Positions 15,431 to 23,663 of a stretch of DNA of 64,000 nt are shown here, in pieces. A program made the translations under genes and the position numbers. Origin of the DNA: JBOFWL01 sp051653605 (GTDB lineage: Bacteria; Spirochaetota; Brevinematia; Brevinematales; Brevinemataceae). The first letter of the stretch is position 1. Every line of letters starts with the position of its first letter. Location: NCBI GenBank assembly GCA_051653605.1, contig JBOFWL010000139.1:124001-188000 (forward strand). The letters are read 5' to 3'. Below the pieces are notes generated by a model that saw only the letters and a program-made list of their open reading frames with translations, was not told the DNA's origin and did no database searches.

Positions 15431-16549
15431 TTATTCTAAAGAGTATAGATCCATTTTATGTCGTAGTGTGTTGCGGTTGATCCCTAAAAAGAGAGCGGTT
15501 TTTAATCGATTCCCATTATTACGAACAAGAGCTTCTGTAATAAGGGCTTTTTCGATTTCACCAATAGCGTTATCATAAACTAATCCGTCAGGCTCGGACA
15601 TCTTTCGAATAGCCCATTCAGATATTGTTTCACGTTCTACGTTTTGGTTGGCAATTTTAATATCTTTTCGTGAAATCAAAAGAAGAAGCTTATCAGCAAA
15701 AGCTTGATCTTGGAGAGGATCTTCCATATACATATATGTTTTATCTGCTAAAAAAACCATATCTCCGGTTTGTCGATGCACAGATATACGGCAATAGGGA
15801 ATTCCCTGCTCATTCAATATGGGTAAAGATCTCAGTGCATAGCTAGTATTATTTTCTTCTTCAAAGCGAGCAGGCGAACAAAGTGTGCCATACGAAAATT
15901 GCACCTCATTGTGCTGATTAATAACGCATGCTCCAATTGCTCCAATGCCTTCTGCTATAGATTGAAAAATTTCTTCCGAGCTACGAGATGAATTTTCATT
16001 ACTTAATATAGCTAGAAGATTTGCTGTTCGTTGACGAAGAGTTTGTTCAAGAAAAAGTCTAACAGCGAATCCCGTTGCTCCAGCAATACGTTGTATAAAC
16101 TCTAAATGTGTTTCAGTAAATGCATTTTTTTTCTCATGGTCGAGGGAGAGAGCTCCTAAAGTAAAATTATTTATCTTTATAGGAACAACAATTTCTGAAT
16201 TCATATTAGGATGTAAAGAAATATATTTAGGATCTAAGGAAATATTATTGATGATTTTGGGAATGCCTTCTTTAATTGCTGTTCCAACAATTCCATCGCC
16301 TACTTTCATTTTTGATTGCGAAACTATTTGTGGATCAAGACCTTGAAAGACGTAATAATATAGACGATCAGAAGGAATATCACGAAACATGATACTGCCA
16401 CCTGTAGCCTTTGTTAATTTGATACATTCTGAGAGCACGATATTGAGCATTTCTTCCATATTATGAGATTGCTGAATACTACTTTCTAAGTAAGATATCT
16501 GATTAAGGTGCTTAATAAGATCTTCTAAAACCTTAATATCTCCTTGCAT
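15431..16549 (-). CDS. GAF-domain regulator with C-terminal Fis-type helix-turn-helix
   Basis: About 372 residues. Of two adjacent ATGs (16552 and 16549) the second has the better spacing from GGAGG. Residues about 25-170 are a GAF sensor domain (MLNIVLSECIKLTKATGGSI, VGDGIVGTAIKEGIPKI, EIVVPIKINNFTLGALSLD). About 180-315 is unassigned. About 328-372 is a Fis/NtrC-type HTH_8 (IGEIEKALITEALVRNNGNR and ALFLGINRNTLRHKMDLY). This is the outline of a sigma-54 activator with its AAA+ motor missing: no Walker A and no GAFTGA motif. It therefore probably binds DNA as a classical repressor or activator, or assists a separate AAA+ protein. The ligand is unknown; the adenylate cyclase gene is divergent and adjacent, so cyclic nucleotide is one option. 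Confidence 0.85.
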   Translation of the reverse strand: MQGDIKVLEDLIKHLNQISYLESSIQQSHNMEEMLNIVLSECIKLTKATGGSIMFRDIPSDRLYYYVFQGLDPQIVSQSKMKVGDGIVGTAIKEGIPKIINNISLDPKYISLHPNMNSEIVVPIKINNFTLGALSLDHEKKNAFTETHLEFIQRIAGATGFAVRLFLEQTLRQRTANLLAILSNENSSRSSEEIFQSIAEGIGAIGACVINQHNEVQFSYGTLCSPARFEEENNTSYALRSLPILNEQGIPYCRISVHRQTGDMVFLADKTYMYMEDPLQDQAFADKLLLLISRKDIKIANQNVERETISEWAIRKMSEPDGLVYDNAIGEIEKALITEALVRNNGNRLKTALFLGINRNTLRHKMDLYSLE

Positions 16550-16590
16550 CATTCCTCCAAATGGGTTTATATTTATGTTTGCAGTGTTTA

Positions 16591-16620
16591 ATTATACAGC
16601 AAATTGCTTTAAAAATGCAA
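16591..16620 (-). promoter_or_regulatory. Promoter of the GAF-Fis regulator
   Basis: Minus strand TTGCAT (16615-16620), 18-base spacer, perfect TATAAT (16591-16596), placing the start about 35 bases before the ATG. Confidence 0.55.
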
Positions 16621-16710
16621 GAAAACAAACATGTTTTTTATTTTAAATACATTATAAATCTGATCTTGTGTAGGAAAGAATCATTTTTTAATGATTTATA
16701 AAAGTAAAAC

Positions 16711-16739
16711 TTGCCTTTTTTTTTAAATAAATTCATAAT
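16711..16739 (+). promoter_or_regulatory. Possible promoter of the adenylate cyclase gene
   Basis: TTGCCT (16711-16716), 17-base spacer, CATAAT (16734-16739). A start about 7 bases on would fall 2-3 bases before the ATG at 16749, giving a nearly leaderless message. Alternatively the ATG at 16815 is the real start. Confidence 0.35.
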
Positions 16740-16748
16740 GTTAGAGTT

Positions 16749-18515
16749 ATGATCACTGTATTGAAAAACAAACTTCGCTCTAAAACTATTAATCAGCCTC
16801 TAAGAAATGTCCCAATGAAACAAAGTCTCCGGTATAAAATATTATTTGTTGTATTACCGTTACTTATCCTTACTGTTTCTTTTTTAGGCGTCACAACTTA
16901 TTTTTCATCAAACAATGGTATTACCAGTATTGCTAAAGAATTTGTTGGCTATAAGCTTCAGGAAGTTTATCAGGTTGCGCAGCAGCAAATGATGCGTAAT
17001 ACAATTATCCCTGAAGGAACGGTAGATGTTAGGGCAAATGTGCTTGAATATGCCCAAAAATTCTCTGTTGAAATGGTTTTAATTATTCCTTTTGATGGGG
17101 ATTTTAAAAATCAAGCTGGGGAATATTGGTCGTCTAAGCCAGATATTAATGCTGATGAGCTTGGCGAACTCTTTCGAATTGTCGATACTCTTGAGAAAAT
17201 GGCCATTGCGGATCCCTTACGTAGAAATAGTTGGCTGAATTTTCGTTCCGTAAGAGGGATTTCTCGAGTTGGAGTTTATATTCCTTCTCATGACATGCAA
17301 TCTTTCATTGTGATGCTTCTTCCTCAAGAGTATTTTTACACACCCGTTCGCAATATTATGGGCTATATTTTCATTATTCTTTCTGTCAGTATTATTGTTA
17401 GTATCATTGTTATGCTTAATTTTGTATCATTCTTAACAAAACCTCTTCAAGAATCTGTTGAGACAATTCAAACTATTACCCAAAATATCGACTTAACTCG
17501 TCGTATACGTGTTTACTATCCAGACGAAATTGGTTATTTAGGGCAATATTTTAATGACATGATCGCAGAGTTGGAAGGGGCATACAACCAAGTTAAAAAC
17601 TATGCCTACCAAACGGTGCTTGCAAAACGTAAAGAAGAACGTATCCGCTTCATATTTCAAAAATATGTGCCTAAAGATGTTATTGATGAAGTTCTTAATC
17701 GAAGTAACGACAGCCTCCTTATTGGTAATAAACAGAAAATATCTATTCTGTTTTCTGATATTCGAGGTTTTACATCTATTTCTGAACAGATGAAGCCAGA
17801 TGATTTGGTTATTGCGCTTAATGCCTATTTTAATAACATGGTGGATGAGATTTTATCTCGAAAAGGGATTGTTGATAAATTCATCGGCGATGCCATTATG
17901 GCTGTCTATGGGGCCCCCAAGGTTCGACCTGATGATGCAGATAATGCTCTTCAATCGGCATTAGGAATGGTAAAAACTCTAGAAACGTTTAATAGAATTC
18001 AACGAGAAGAAGGCCGTGTCGAGTTTCAAACGGGTATTGGTATTAACACCGGTGATGCCATTGTTGGGAATATTGGTTCAGAACAAAAAATTGATTTTAC
18101 AGTGATTGGAGATTCGGTTAACCTTGGATCTAGATTAGAAGGATTGACAAAGGCCTACCAATGCCCTATCTTAATTTCTAGTTTTACAAAAGATGCACTT
18201 ATTCATCCAGAATTATACTACTTTATCGAGGTGGATCGGGTGCGAGTTAAGGGAAAACAAGAGCCAGTTGCGATTTTTTGCCCCTATTTACGAAAAACAC
18301 TCTCCCCAGAGGATCTTACTTGCTATACAAGATACCATGAAGCTAGAGCTTACTATCTATCAGGAGATTTTTCTCGCGCAAAAATACTCTTTTCTGAGCT
18401 TGTAAAACTTTACTCAGACTTTTATCTTCCGAATATATATACACAACGCTGTGAAGCTTATAGCAACAATCCTCCCGAAAACTGGGATGGAGTAGAAACA
18501 TGGGAAACAAAATAA
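16749..18515 (+). CDS. Membrane-bound class III adenylate cyclase (sensor-HAMP-cyclase)
   Basis: Makes 3',5'-cyclic AMP from ATP in response to an external signal. The 588-residue protein has a first membrane helix at about 30-52 (ILFVVLPLLILTVSFLGVTT), an extracytoplasmic sensor region at about 55-200, a second helix at about 203-226, a HAMP linker at about 227-285 and a class III catalytic domain at about 330-510. The two metal Asp are in FSDIRGF (about 335) and IGDAIMAVYG (about 380). The adenine-specifying Lys and Asp are in DKFIGD and VIGDSVN, and the transition-state Asn/Arg pair is in NLGSRLEG. The purine-specifying pair favours ATP over GTP. The C-terminal 70 residues resemble a short TPR-like helical tail. 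The start may be 16749 or 16815. No cAMP-binding protein is in the window. Confidence 0.92.
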   Translation: MITVLKNKLRSKTINQPLRNVPMKQSLRYKILFVVLPLLILTVSFLGVTTYFSSNNGITSIAKEFVGYKLQEVYQVAQQQMMRNTIIPEGTVDVRANVLEYAQKFSVEMVLIIPFDGDFKNQAGEYWSSKPDINADELGELFRIVDTLEKMAIADPLRRNSWLNFRSVRGISRVGVYIPSHDMQSFIVMLLPQEYFYTPVRNIMGYIFIILSVSIIVSIIVMLNFVSFLTKPLQESVETIQTITQNIDLTRRIRVYYPDEIGYLGQYFNDMIAELEGAYNQVKNYAYQTVLAKRKEERIRFIFQKYVPKDVIDEVLNRSNDSLLIGNKQKISILFSDIRGFTSISEQMKPDDLVIALNAYFNNMVDEILSRKGIVDKFIGDAIMAVYGAPKVRPDDADNALQSALGMVKTLETFNRIQREEGRVEFQTGIGINTGDAIVGNIGSEQKIDFTVIGDSVNLGSRLEGLTKAYQCPILISSFTKDALIHPELYYFIEVDRVRVKGKQEPVAIFCPYLRKTLSPEDLTCYTRYHEARAYYLSGDFSRAKILFSELVKLYSDFYLPNIYTQRCEAYSNNPPENWDGVETWETK

Positions 18516-19030
18516 TGTTCTTTGGTAAAAATCAACCTAAAGTATGGGATCAAAATTTAATGCATCAATATATTCGCTTTGTTGATGGTGATATTTTACA
18601 TCAAGAGATGAGAGAATATACAGATATTGCAGAATCTCCTTCATTAAAGTTAGATATGGAACATCCTATTTATAAAAAAATAGGGGGAGTGCGTATAGAA
18701 ACAGGTTGGTTGCAACTTAAAAAAGCAAATCTCGATCAGTGTATTTCTCTTCTTAATGATTTTGTTGCGCCAACTGCATTTAAAGAACCTCAACAGAATT
18801 TACAAGCTCTTTTATCTTGGGCAGCGATGTTTGGATGGTCAACACCTAGTGCAAATAAATGTGCTGGATATATTCTTAATAGAGAATTGATAAGATTTGA
18901 AGAAAGCCCAAAAGGAAGCTGCGTACTTTTTAAGTTTAAAGATGATGTAGTAGATATTTTTTTACTTTATCGCGTATGGTTTTTAGTTGCTGGTCAGAAT
19001 TACTTTTTTCTTATTCAAAAAACATATTAG
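18500..19030 (+). CDS. Unknown soluble protein overlapping the adenylate cyclase gene
   Basis: 176 residues, mixed alpha/beta, no signal peptide. The start at 18500 has GGAG 7 bases upstream inside the cyclase gene and overlaps it by 16 bases, so translation is coupled. Visible features are a charged start (KVWDQNLMHQYIRFVDGDIL), a helical middle (LQALLSWAAMFGWSTP) and a hydrophobic beta-like C-terminus (DVVDIFLLYRVWFLVAGQNY). It is not membrane-spanning by simple hydropathy but could sit at a membrane or in a dimer. I recognise no family. Tight coupling suggests a dedicated partner or regulator of the cyclase. This is inference. Confidence 0.8.
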   Translation: MGNKIMFFGKNQPKVWDQNLMHQYIRFVDGDILHQEMREYTDIAESPSLKLDMEHPIYKKIGGVRIETGWLQLKKANLDQCISLLNDFVAPTAFKEPQQNLQALLSWAAMFGWSTPSANKCAGYILNRELIRFEESPKGSCVLFKFKDDVVDIFLLYRVWFLVAGQNYFFLIQKTY

Positions 19031-19032
19031 CC

Positions 19033-19062
19033 TTGACTTTACTCTTTATAAATTGCTATAGT
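19033..19062 (+). promoter_or_regulatory. Promoter of the SIMPL-domain gene
   Basis: TTGACT (19033-19038), 18-base spacer, TATAGT (19057-19062), about 28 bases before the ATG. Confidence 0.55.
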
Positions 19063-19090
19063 TTAGATATTCTTAATATCGAGGCAAGTT

Positions 19091-19816
19091 ATGGTGAAAT
19101 ATTTTAAAGAGATGAACTCAACTTTAGTAATCTCTATTGCTCTTGTTATAGGACTAGTATTTTCGGCTGTTGTAATCCGAAGTGGTATTTTAGGATTTCG
19201 TTCCTATGAAAGAACAGTTCAAGTTAAAGGTTTGTCAGAAAGGGAATACCCTGCTGATATCATTATGGCGCCAGTTCCTGTAACTGCTACTGGAAATGAT
19301 TCGGCAGTGCTATATTCGCAGCTTGATAGACAAGCTCAACGTGTTCGATCATTTCTTCTAGATGAAGGCGTTGCAGAGAGTGATGTAACAGTTTCTATCC
19401 CAAATGTTATTGATAAAGCTGCCCGAGAATATTCAGGTTCTGATATTGGAGACACTCGTTATACAGGAACGGTTGTTGTCACTATTTATTCAACTAATGT
19501 TAATAAGGTAAGAGAAACCTTCAATAAAATTGGATCCCTAGGTAGAGAAGGAATTGTGATGCGTCTTGGGGATTATGAGTATCAGACGGAATATCATTTC
19601 TCAAAATTAAATGATGTTAAGTCTGAAATGCTTAAAGAAGCAGCACTTAATGCTAGACAGTCTGCCCAAACATTTGCAAATGATTCCGGCTCGAAAGTGG
19701 GTAAACTAAAGACGGCTAGCCAAGGCCAGTTTAGCATCAATCCAAGAGACAATAATACGCCTCATATTAAAATTGTACGAGTTGTTGTTACAATGGATTA
19801 CTACCTTAATGATTAA
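19091..19816 (+). CDS. SIMPL-domain (DUF541) membrane-anchored protein
   Basis: 241 residues. An N-terminal membrane helix (LVISIALVIGLVFSAVVIRS, about 11-31) anchors an extracytoplasmic SIMPL domain. The domain shows the family start VQVKGLSEREYPADI, the helix LYSQLDRQAQRVRSFLLDEGVAESDV, YTGTVVVTIYSTNVNKVRE and the closing HIKIVRVVVTMDY. BP26/YggE-type SIMPL proteins form ring-like oligomers; YggE is linked to oxidative-stress tolerance, but the biochemical role is unsettled. GAGG precedes the ATG by 7 bases. It has its own promoter and terminator, so it is a single-gene unit. Confidence 0.85.
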   Translation: MVKYFKEMNSTLVISIALVIGLVFSAVVIRSGILGFRSYERTVQVKGLSEREYPADIIMAPVPVTATGNDSAVLYSQLDRQAQRVRSFLLDEGVAESDVTVSIPNVIDKAAREYSGSDIGDTRYTGTVVVTIYSTNVNKVRETFNKIGSLGREGIVMRLGDYEYQTEYHFSKLNDVKSEMLKEAALNARQSAQTFANDSGSKVGKLKTASQGQFSINPRDNNTPHIKIVRVVVTMDYYLND

Positions 19817-19845
19817 AATAGTCTCCGCTAGGAGGCTATTTTATT
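19815..19845 (+). terminator. Terminator after the SIMPL gene
   Basis: A 12-bp stem AAAATAGTCTCC / GGAGGCTATTTT (one wobble) with loop GCTA and T-rich 3' end. Confidence 0.85.
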
Positions 19846-19865
19846 AAAAATTATTTTTAATATGC

Positions 19866-19894
19866 TTGCTTTTTTTTAAGTAGTCTGATATAAT
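19866..19894 (+). promoter_or_regulatory. Promoter of the amino-acid permease
   Basis: TTGCTT (19866-19871), 17-base spacer, perfect TATAAT (19889-19894). The predicted start near 19901 falls within the left arm of a hairpin. Confidence 0.55.
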
Positions 19895-19898
19895 AGTC

Positions 19899-19937
19899 AA
19901 ATTGTCTATTGTATGATTAAATAATAGACAATTTTTG
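19899..19937 (+). promoter_or_regulatory. Leader hairpin with T-run before the permease (attenuator or operator)
   Basis: A perfect 12-bp inverted repeat AAATTGTCTATT / AATAGACAATTT (19899-19910, 19923-19934) with a 12-base loop is followed by TT and G, then the ribosome binding site 8 bases on. It sits between the promoter and the start codon, exactly at the expected transcription start. It can act as a DNA operator for a dimeric repressor, a short terminator, or a 5' mRNA cap-like hairpin. Confidence 0.55.
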
Positions 19938-19953
19938 TCCTTTAGGAGTTTAT

Positions 19954-21243
19954 ATGTCTAAGGTTAAACTTGGCTTTATTAGTATTGTTTTTTTAGGAAT
20001 CAATACCATTGTTGGATCAGGGATTTTTCTTCTCCCAAATCAAGTTTATGCAATGGTTGGTAGAGACAGTATATGGGTGATTATTTTCTCAGCTCTGCTT
20101 GTATCATGTTTAGCATTCTGCTTTGCCGAAGCTTGTGGTTGGCACTCAGACAAGGGTGGTGGCACTTATATTTTTGCTCGAGAAGCTTTTGGAGATTTTG
20201 TTGGTTTTGAATTTGGTGTTTTAAAGTATGTTTCTATTACTGCGGGCTGGGCTGCAGTAAGTAATGCTTTTGTTATTTCACTGTCGGCAATTTTTCCGAT
20301 CTTCAAAACTCAACCCTACTATGGAATCGGGGTAGCGGTGTTTGTTGCTATTCAGGTTATTCTTAATTTATTGGGTGTGGGTTCGGTTAAACGTATTTTA
20401 AATGTTTTAACGGTTTCTAAACTTGCTCCGATGCTTATCATTATTCTTGCTGGATTCTTCTATATTAATGGCGCTAATTTTTCAATTGATCCAATGATTA
20501 TTTCTACTCAGAGTGGAGGAGCAACCTTTGCTGGTGCTGTTCTGGTTATGGCGTTTGCTTTTTTAGGGTTTGATAATGCTGCTGCTGTTAGTGAAGATAT
20601 GAAAAATCCTAAGCATCAATTACCTCGTGCATTATCATTGGCGATAGCTTCTGTAAGTATCATATATATAGCTATTTATATGGTTTCTTTGGGAGTTTTA
20701 GGCTTGGATCTTAAAGCAACTCAAACACCAGTCGCAGACGTAGCTTTGCGTATTTTTGGTCGTGCGGGTGGTTCTATTGTGTCGACGGCTATAATTGTTT
20801 CAATTGCTGGAATTAATATGGCCTTAGCATATACGGTTCCTCGCTATCTTTGTGCAATGGCTAAAGATAAGCATTTACCCTCTGCATTGCTTAAAACCAA
20901 CCGTTTTAATGTGCCGCATATTGCTATTATTACGGCGGGTGTTTTAACTGGAATTTTAGCTTCTAGTGGTTCTTTTGTATTTCTTGTACAACTTTTATCT
21001 TTTACAGAAATTGCGCAATATATTCCTGTTTGTTTAGGGCTATTTTACTTTAGAAAACGACATCAACCTTCTCCTACCCAGTTTATTCTGCCATTTGGTC
21101 CAGTTATACCAATATTTACGGTGATTATAAGTTTATGGATTCTTGCTAATTCTGGAACAAAACAGATTTTATGGGGTCTTTCAGGGTTTCTTATTGGTTT
21201 GCCAATCTATGCCTATAATAAATTTGTTCGTCGTTCAATATAA
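19954..21243 (+). CDS. APC-family amino-acid permease
   Basis: 429-residue polytopic inner-membrane transporter with about 12 membrane helices and the LeuT-type fold. The family signature lies in helix 1 (GINTIVGSGIFLLPNQVYA, with GSG binding the substrate backbone), followed by CFAEACGWHSDKGGGTYIFAREAFGD and VMAFAFLGFDNAAAVSEDMKNPKHQLPRA (helix 6). This resembles basic amino-acid/polyamine antiporters more than specific named carriers. The substrate cannot be fixed. AGGAG lies 6 bases before the ATG. The leader has a regulatory-looking hairpin, and the gene stands alone between two terminators. Confidence 0.9.
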   Translation: MSKVKLGFISIVFLGINTIVGSGIFLLPNQVYAMVGRDSIWVIIFSALLVSCLAFCFAEACGWHSDKGGGTYIFAREAFGDFVGFEFGVLKYVSITAGWAAVSNAFVISLSAIFPIFKTQPYYGIGVAVFVAIQVILNLLGVGSVKRILNVLTVSKLAPMLIIILAGFFYINGANFSIDPMIISTQSGGATFAGAVLVMAFAFLGFDNAAAVSEDMKNPKHQLPRALSLAIASVSIIYIAIYMVSLGVLGLDLKATQTPVADVALRIFGRAGGSIVSTAIIVSIAGINMALAYTVPRYLCAMAKDKHLPSALLKTNRFNVPHIAIITAGVLTGILASSGSFVFLVQLLSFTEIAQYIPVCLGLFYFRKRHQPSPTQFILPFGPVIPIFTVIISLWILANSGTKQILWGLSGFLIGLPIYAYNKFVRRSI

Positions 21244-21247
21244 AATG

Positions 21248-21278
21248 AAAATCACCCTAGCAATAGGGTGATTTTTTA
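21248..21278. terminator. Terminator between convergent permease and ogt genes
   Basis: An 11-bp stem AAAATCACCCT / AGGGTGATTTT, loop of 6, and six T on the plus strand. The minus side has a shorter T-run, so it may serve both genes. Confidence 0.88.
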
Positions 21279-21740
21279 TTAAGAATGCTGTTTTTCTAGA
21301 TTTAATAGAAAAGATTTTCGATAAAGCCCTCCATTATATCCAATAAGTTTGCCAGATTTTCCAATGATACGGTGGCATGGGATAATAATAGAAATTGGAT
21401 TATTGTAATTGGCGCCACCAATTGCACGCGCCCCCTTAGGGCAACCAATAATTGTTGCAATATCTTTATAAGATGTTGTAGATCCATAAGGAATAGTTAA
21501 AAGAGCTTGCCATACTTTCTGACGAAAATCAGTTCCTATCATTTTAATAGGAAGATCAAATTGTTTTCGTTCTCCAGAAAAATATTCTTGAAGTTGGTGT
21601 ATTGTTTCCTTTATGATAGGGCAAGATACATCTTTATTATGACTTTGCAAAGAATCCTCTACGAAATCTACACGAATTAGATAATTATCAGAGCTTTCAA
21701 TTTCTAATATTCCTATTGGAGATGAAAAATATGAAATCAT
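21279..21740 (-). CDS. ogt: Methylated-DNA-protein-cysteine methyltransferase
   Basis: Transfers the methyl group from O6-methylguanine in DNA to its own cysteine, a one-time repair. The 153-residue protein has the N-terminal beta domain and the C-terminal winged-helix domain with FRQKVWQALLTIPYGSTTSY (the Arg finger lies in the following helix), GGANYNNP and the active-site IIPCHRI (Cys122). GKLIGYNGGLYRK matches the closing signature. It overlaps alr by four bases (ATGA), so the two are translated together. Length is typical of Ogt enzymes without an Ada domain. Confidence 0.95.
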   Translation of the reverse strand: MISYFSSPIGILEIESSDNYLIRVDFVEDSLQSHNKDVSCPIIKETIHQLQEYFSGERKQFDLPIKMIGTDFRQKVWQALLTIPYGSTTSYKDIATIIGCPKGARAIGGANYNNPISIIIPCHRIIGKSGKLIGYNGGLYRKSFLLNLEKQHS

Positions 21741-22828
21741 AGATAAATCCTAGGGACTCTTTCTGCCAAAGTTGTAAGCACTTCGTATGAACAAGTTCCA
21801 GCTTGTTTTGCTAAATAAGAGGCATTTAACTGGGGATGATCCCCATAAAGAAGGACGTCTTTTTCAAGAGGATTCCCCAATCCTGTAATATCAACTACCA
21901 TCTGATCCATACATATACGACCAATTATAGGGTAAAATTTACCCTCAATAAAGACTTTTCCTTTATTGGAGAGGTGTCTAGTATATCCATCGGCATACCC
22001 AGCAGGTATGATTCCAATTTGAGTATCACTTTTAGCCGTCCAAGTGTGTCCATATGACACTTTCATCCCAGATTTGATGGTTTTAGCCAGCATGATTTTA
22101 CTTTTTAGGCTAAGAATCGGCTTTAATCCTATATCATGTGCATCAAAATAACCATAAATCCCTAAACCAATGCGTACCATATCCTTATGTGTTTCAGGAA
22201 AAAGAATAGATGCGCCAGTATTCGCAGTATGTAATATTTGAGGATTAATGCCTATTTTTTTTATAGAAGATAATGTCTCTTCAAATAATAAGAGTTGCTC
22301 AAAAACGCTGTCCTTACCCCAAGATTCATCTGCATTAGCAAAATGAGTGCAAAGGCCAGCTAGTTTTATATTTTCACTATTGGTAATCTTAGTTGCTAAA
22401 TCTAAGGCTTCTTCAGGGAGAACACCGCAACGGCACATTCCTGTATCAATCTTTAAATGTACTGAAATATAGGTATTCTTTTTCTTTGCTATTTGTGAAT
22501 AGATTGGTAAATATTCAGCATGAGAAATTAATGGTGTTAATTGATGGTCAATGATAGCGGGGATTTCCTCTTTCAGATGAGGAGATAGAATAAGAATGGG
22601 GTTTGAAATTTTATTTTCACGAATCTTTATTGCTTCACTAACGGTAGCAACTGCAAAACAGTGGGCAACATTTTGGGTAAGGTGTGCGAATTGGGATAAT
22701 CCATGCCCATAAGCATTAGCTTTTAGTACAATACATAATTTTGTAGCCCCAATCCGTTGTTTTAACAATGAAATATTATGATTTAAGGTTGCGGTATTTA
22801 TTTCTGCTCTGGTAGCGCGCGTATCCAT
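21737..22828 (-). CDS. alr: Alanine racemase
   Basis: Converts L- to D-alanine with pyridoxal phosphate for peptidoglycan. In the 363-residue protein, Lys36 in VLKANAYGHG carries the cofactor and the C-terminal Tyr in MKVSYGHTW is the second acid-base. GRICMDQMVVDITG and GTCSYEVLTTLAERVPRIYL are family signatures. The N-terminal two-thirds is the TIM barrel and the last third the beta domain. GGCGGAGGGAC precedes the ATG closely. It forms an operon with ogt; the unrelated functions suggest simple co-transcription. The window's PdxA would help supply its cofactor. Confidence 0.96.
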   Translation of the reverse strand: MDTRATRAEINTATLNHNISLLKQRIGATKLCIVLKANAYGHGLSQFAHLTQNVAHCFAVATVSEAIKIRENKISNPILILSPHLKEEIPAIIDHQLTPLISHAEYLPIYSQIAKKKNTYISVHLKIDTGMCRCGVLPEEALDLATKITNSENIKLAGLCTHFANADESWGKDSVFEQLLLFEETLSSIKKIGINPQILHTANTGASILFPETHKDMVRIGLGIYGYFDAHDIGLKPILSLKSKIMLAKTIKSGMKVSYGHTWTAKSDTQIGIIPAGYADGYTRHLSNKGKVFIEGKFYPIIGRICMDQMVVDITGLGNPLEKDVLLYGDHPQLNASYLAKQAGTCSYEVLTTLAERVPRIYL

Positions 22829-22845
22829 AGTCCCTCCGCCTATTT

Positions 22846-22874
22846 ATTATAGCAGGAATTTCCTAAAAAAACAA
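22846..22874 (-). promoter_or_regulatory. Promoter of alr-ogt with a small palindrome in the spacer
   Basis: Minus strand TTGTTT (22869-22874), 17-base spacer, perfect TATAAT (22846-22851). The spacer holds AGGAA-A-TTCCT, a possible operator. Confidence 0.5.
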
Positions 22875-22919
22875 AAAATCTATTTCAAACTGTATATCTA
22901 GGTATTTTTAGAAGGTATA

Positions 22920-23579
22920 TCAAAATAAAGAGAGTGTATCTTCCATAAATTCAGGTGGAAACTGAGAGTTAGTCATTATTTCTAAATTTTTTAGACTGTC
23001 ATTAAGGTGAAAAGGGACATTATTTTGAGAACATTGTTGAATAATATTTTCAACCCATTCTTTTTTACAGATTACTTTGTTGATTCTTGTTCCAGTTTCA
23101 GCGCCTATCCAAGCCCAATCAATATTACTTAAATCTACATGCCCAATATCAGAAAGAAGAGGTTCAAAACTGATGAATTTCTTATAAGAAGGGATTTTCT
23201 GTAACATATCAAGTCTGTGTAGATCTTGTTTTTGAGTTATAGTACATCCAAGCCAAATATTTAATCCTTCTCCTGAAATGTGGAGTTTTTCAGGCCTTTT
23301 AGTTAGAAAAAGGTAGTGATGTTGCGGATTAAGGCATATAGCATTCATTATTTGTTCTATCCAAACTGGCTCCCAGTCGGATGGATCACTCATTGTTGTG
23401 AGAAAGAAAACAGAGCTTTTTTTTCGCTTAGAAATGGTTTTCAATCGTTCTGGAAAGAATTGAGGTTTTGCCCATTCCTTAATTTGAGGAAAAGACGCAT
23501 TTATTTTCTGAGCATAGCAATAGGGGCATCCAATAGTACAACCTACCACAGGATTAAGAGAAATAATCTTTTTTTTCAT
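22920..23579 (-). CDS. DUF5131 family radical-SAM-like protein (Gp37/Gp68 type)
   Basis: 219 residues beginning with a CX3CX2C cluster motif: VVGCTIGCPYCYAQK with Cys14, Cys18 and Cys21, expected to bind a 4Fe-4S cluster that splits S-adenosylmethionine. The rest follows the DUF5131 pattern: FFLTTMSDPSDWEPVWIEQI, YLFLTKRPEKL, NIWLGCTITQKQDLHRLDML, FISFEPLLSDIG, WAWIGAETG. Family members occur on phages and in scattered bacteria; none has a proven reaction known to me. At about 220 residues it is a compact member. It is monocistronic and not near a visible prophage. The ribosome binding site is weak. Confidence 0.85.
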   Translation of the reverse strand: MKKKIISLNPVVGCTIGCPYCYAQKINASFPQIKEWAKPQFFPERLKTISKRKKSSVFFLTTMSDPSDWEPVWIEQIMNAICLNPQHHYLFLTKRPEKLHISGEGLNIWLGCTITQKQDLHRLDMLQKIPSYKKFISFEPLLSDIGHVDLSNIDWAWIGAETGTRINKVICKKEWVENIIQQCSQNNVPFHLNDSLKNLEIMTNSQFPPEFMEDTLSLF

Positions 23580-23633
23580 GCAGAAGACTGCCTATATTCT
23601 TTAAATATTTTATACCAACAAAAAAGGGGGTAA

Positions 23634-23663
23634 TTGATTTTGACCATAGATTATTAGTATAAT
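23634..23663 (+). promoter_or_regulatory. Promoter with operator-like palindrome before the NAD(P)H oxidoreductase
   Basis: TTGATT (23634-23639), 18-base spacer, TATAAT (23658-23663). The -10 lies inside the palindrome TAGTAT-A-ATACTA (23655-23667), placed where a repressor would block RNA polymerase. Confidence 0.5.
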
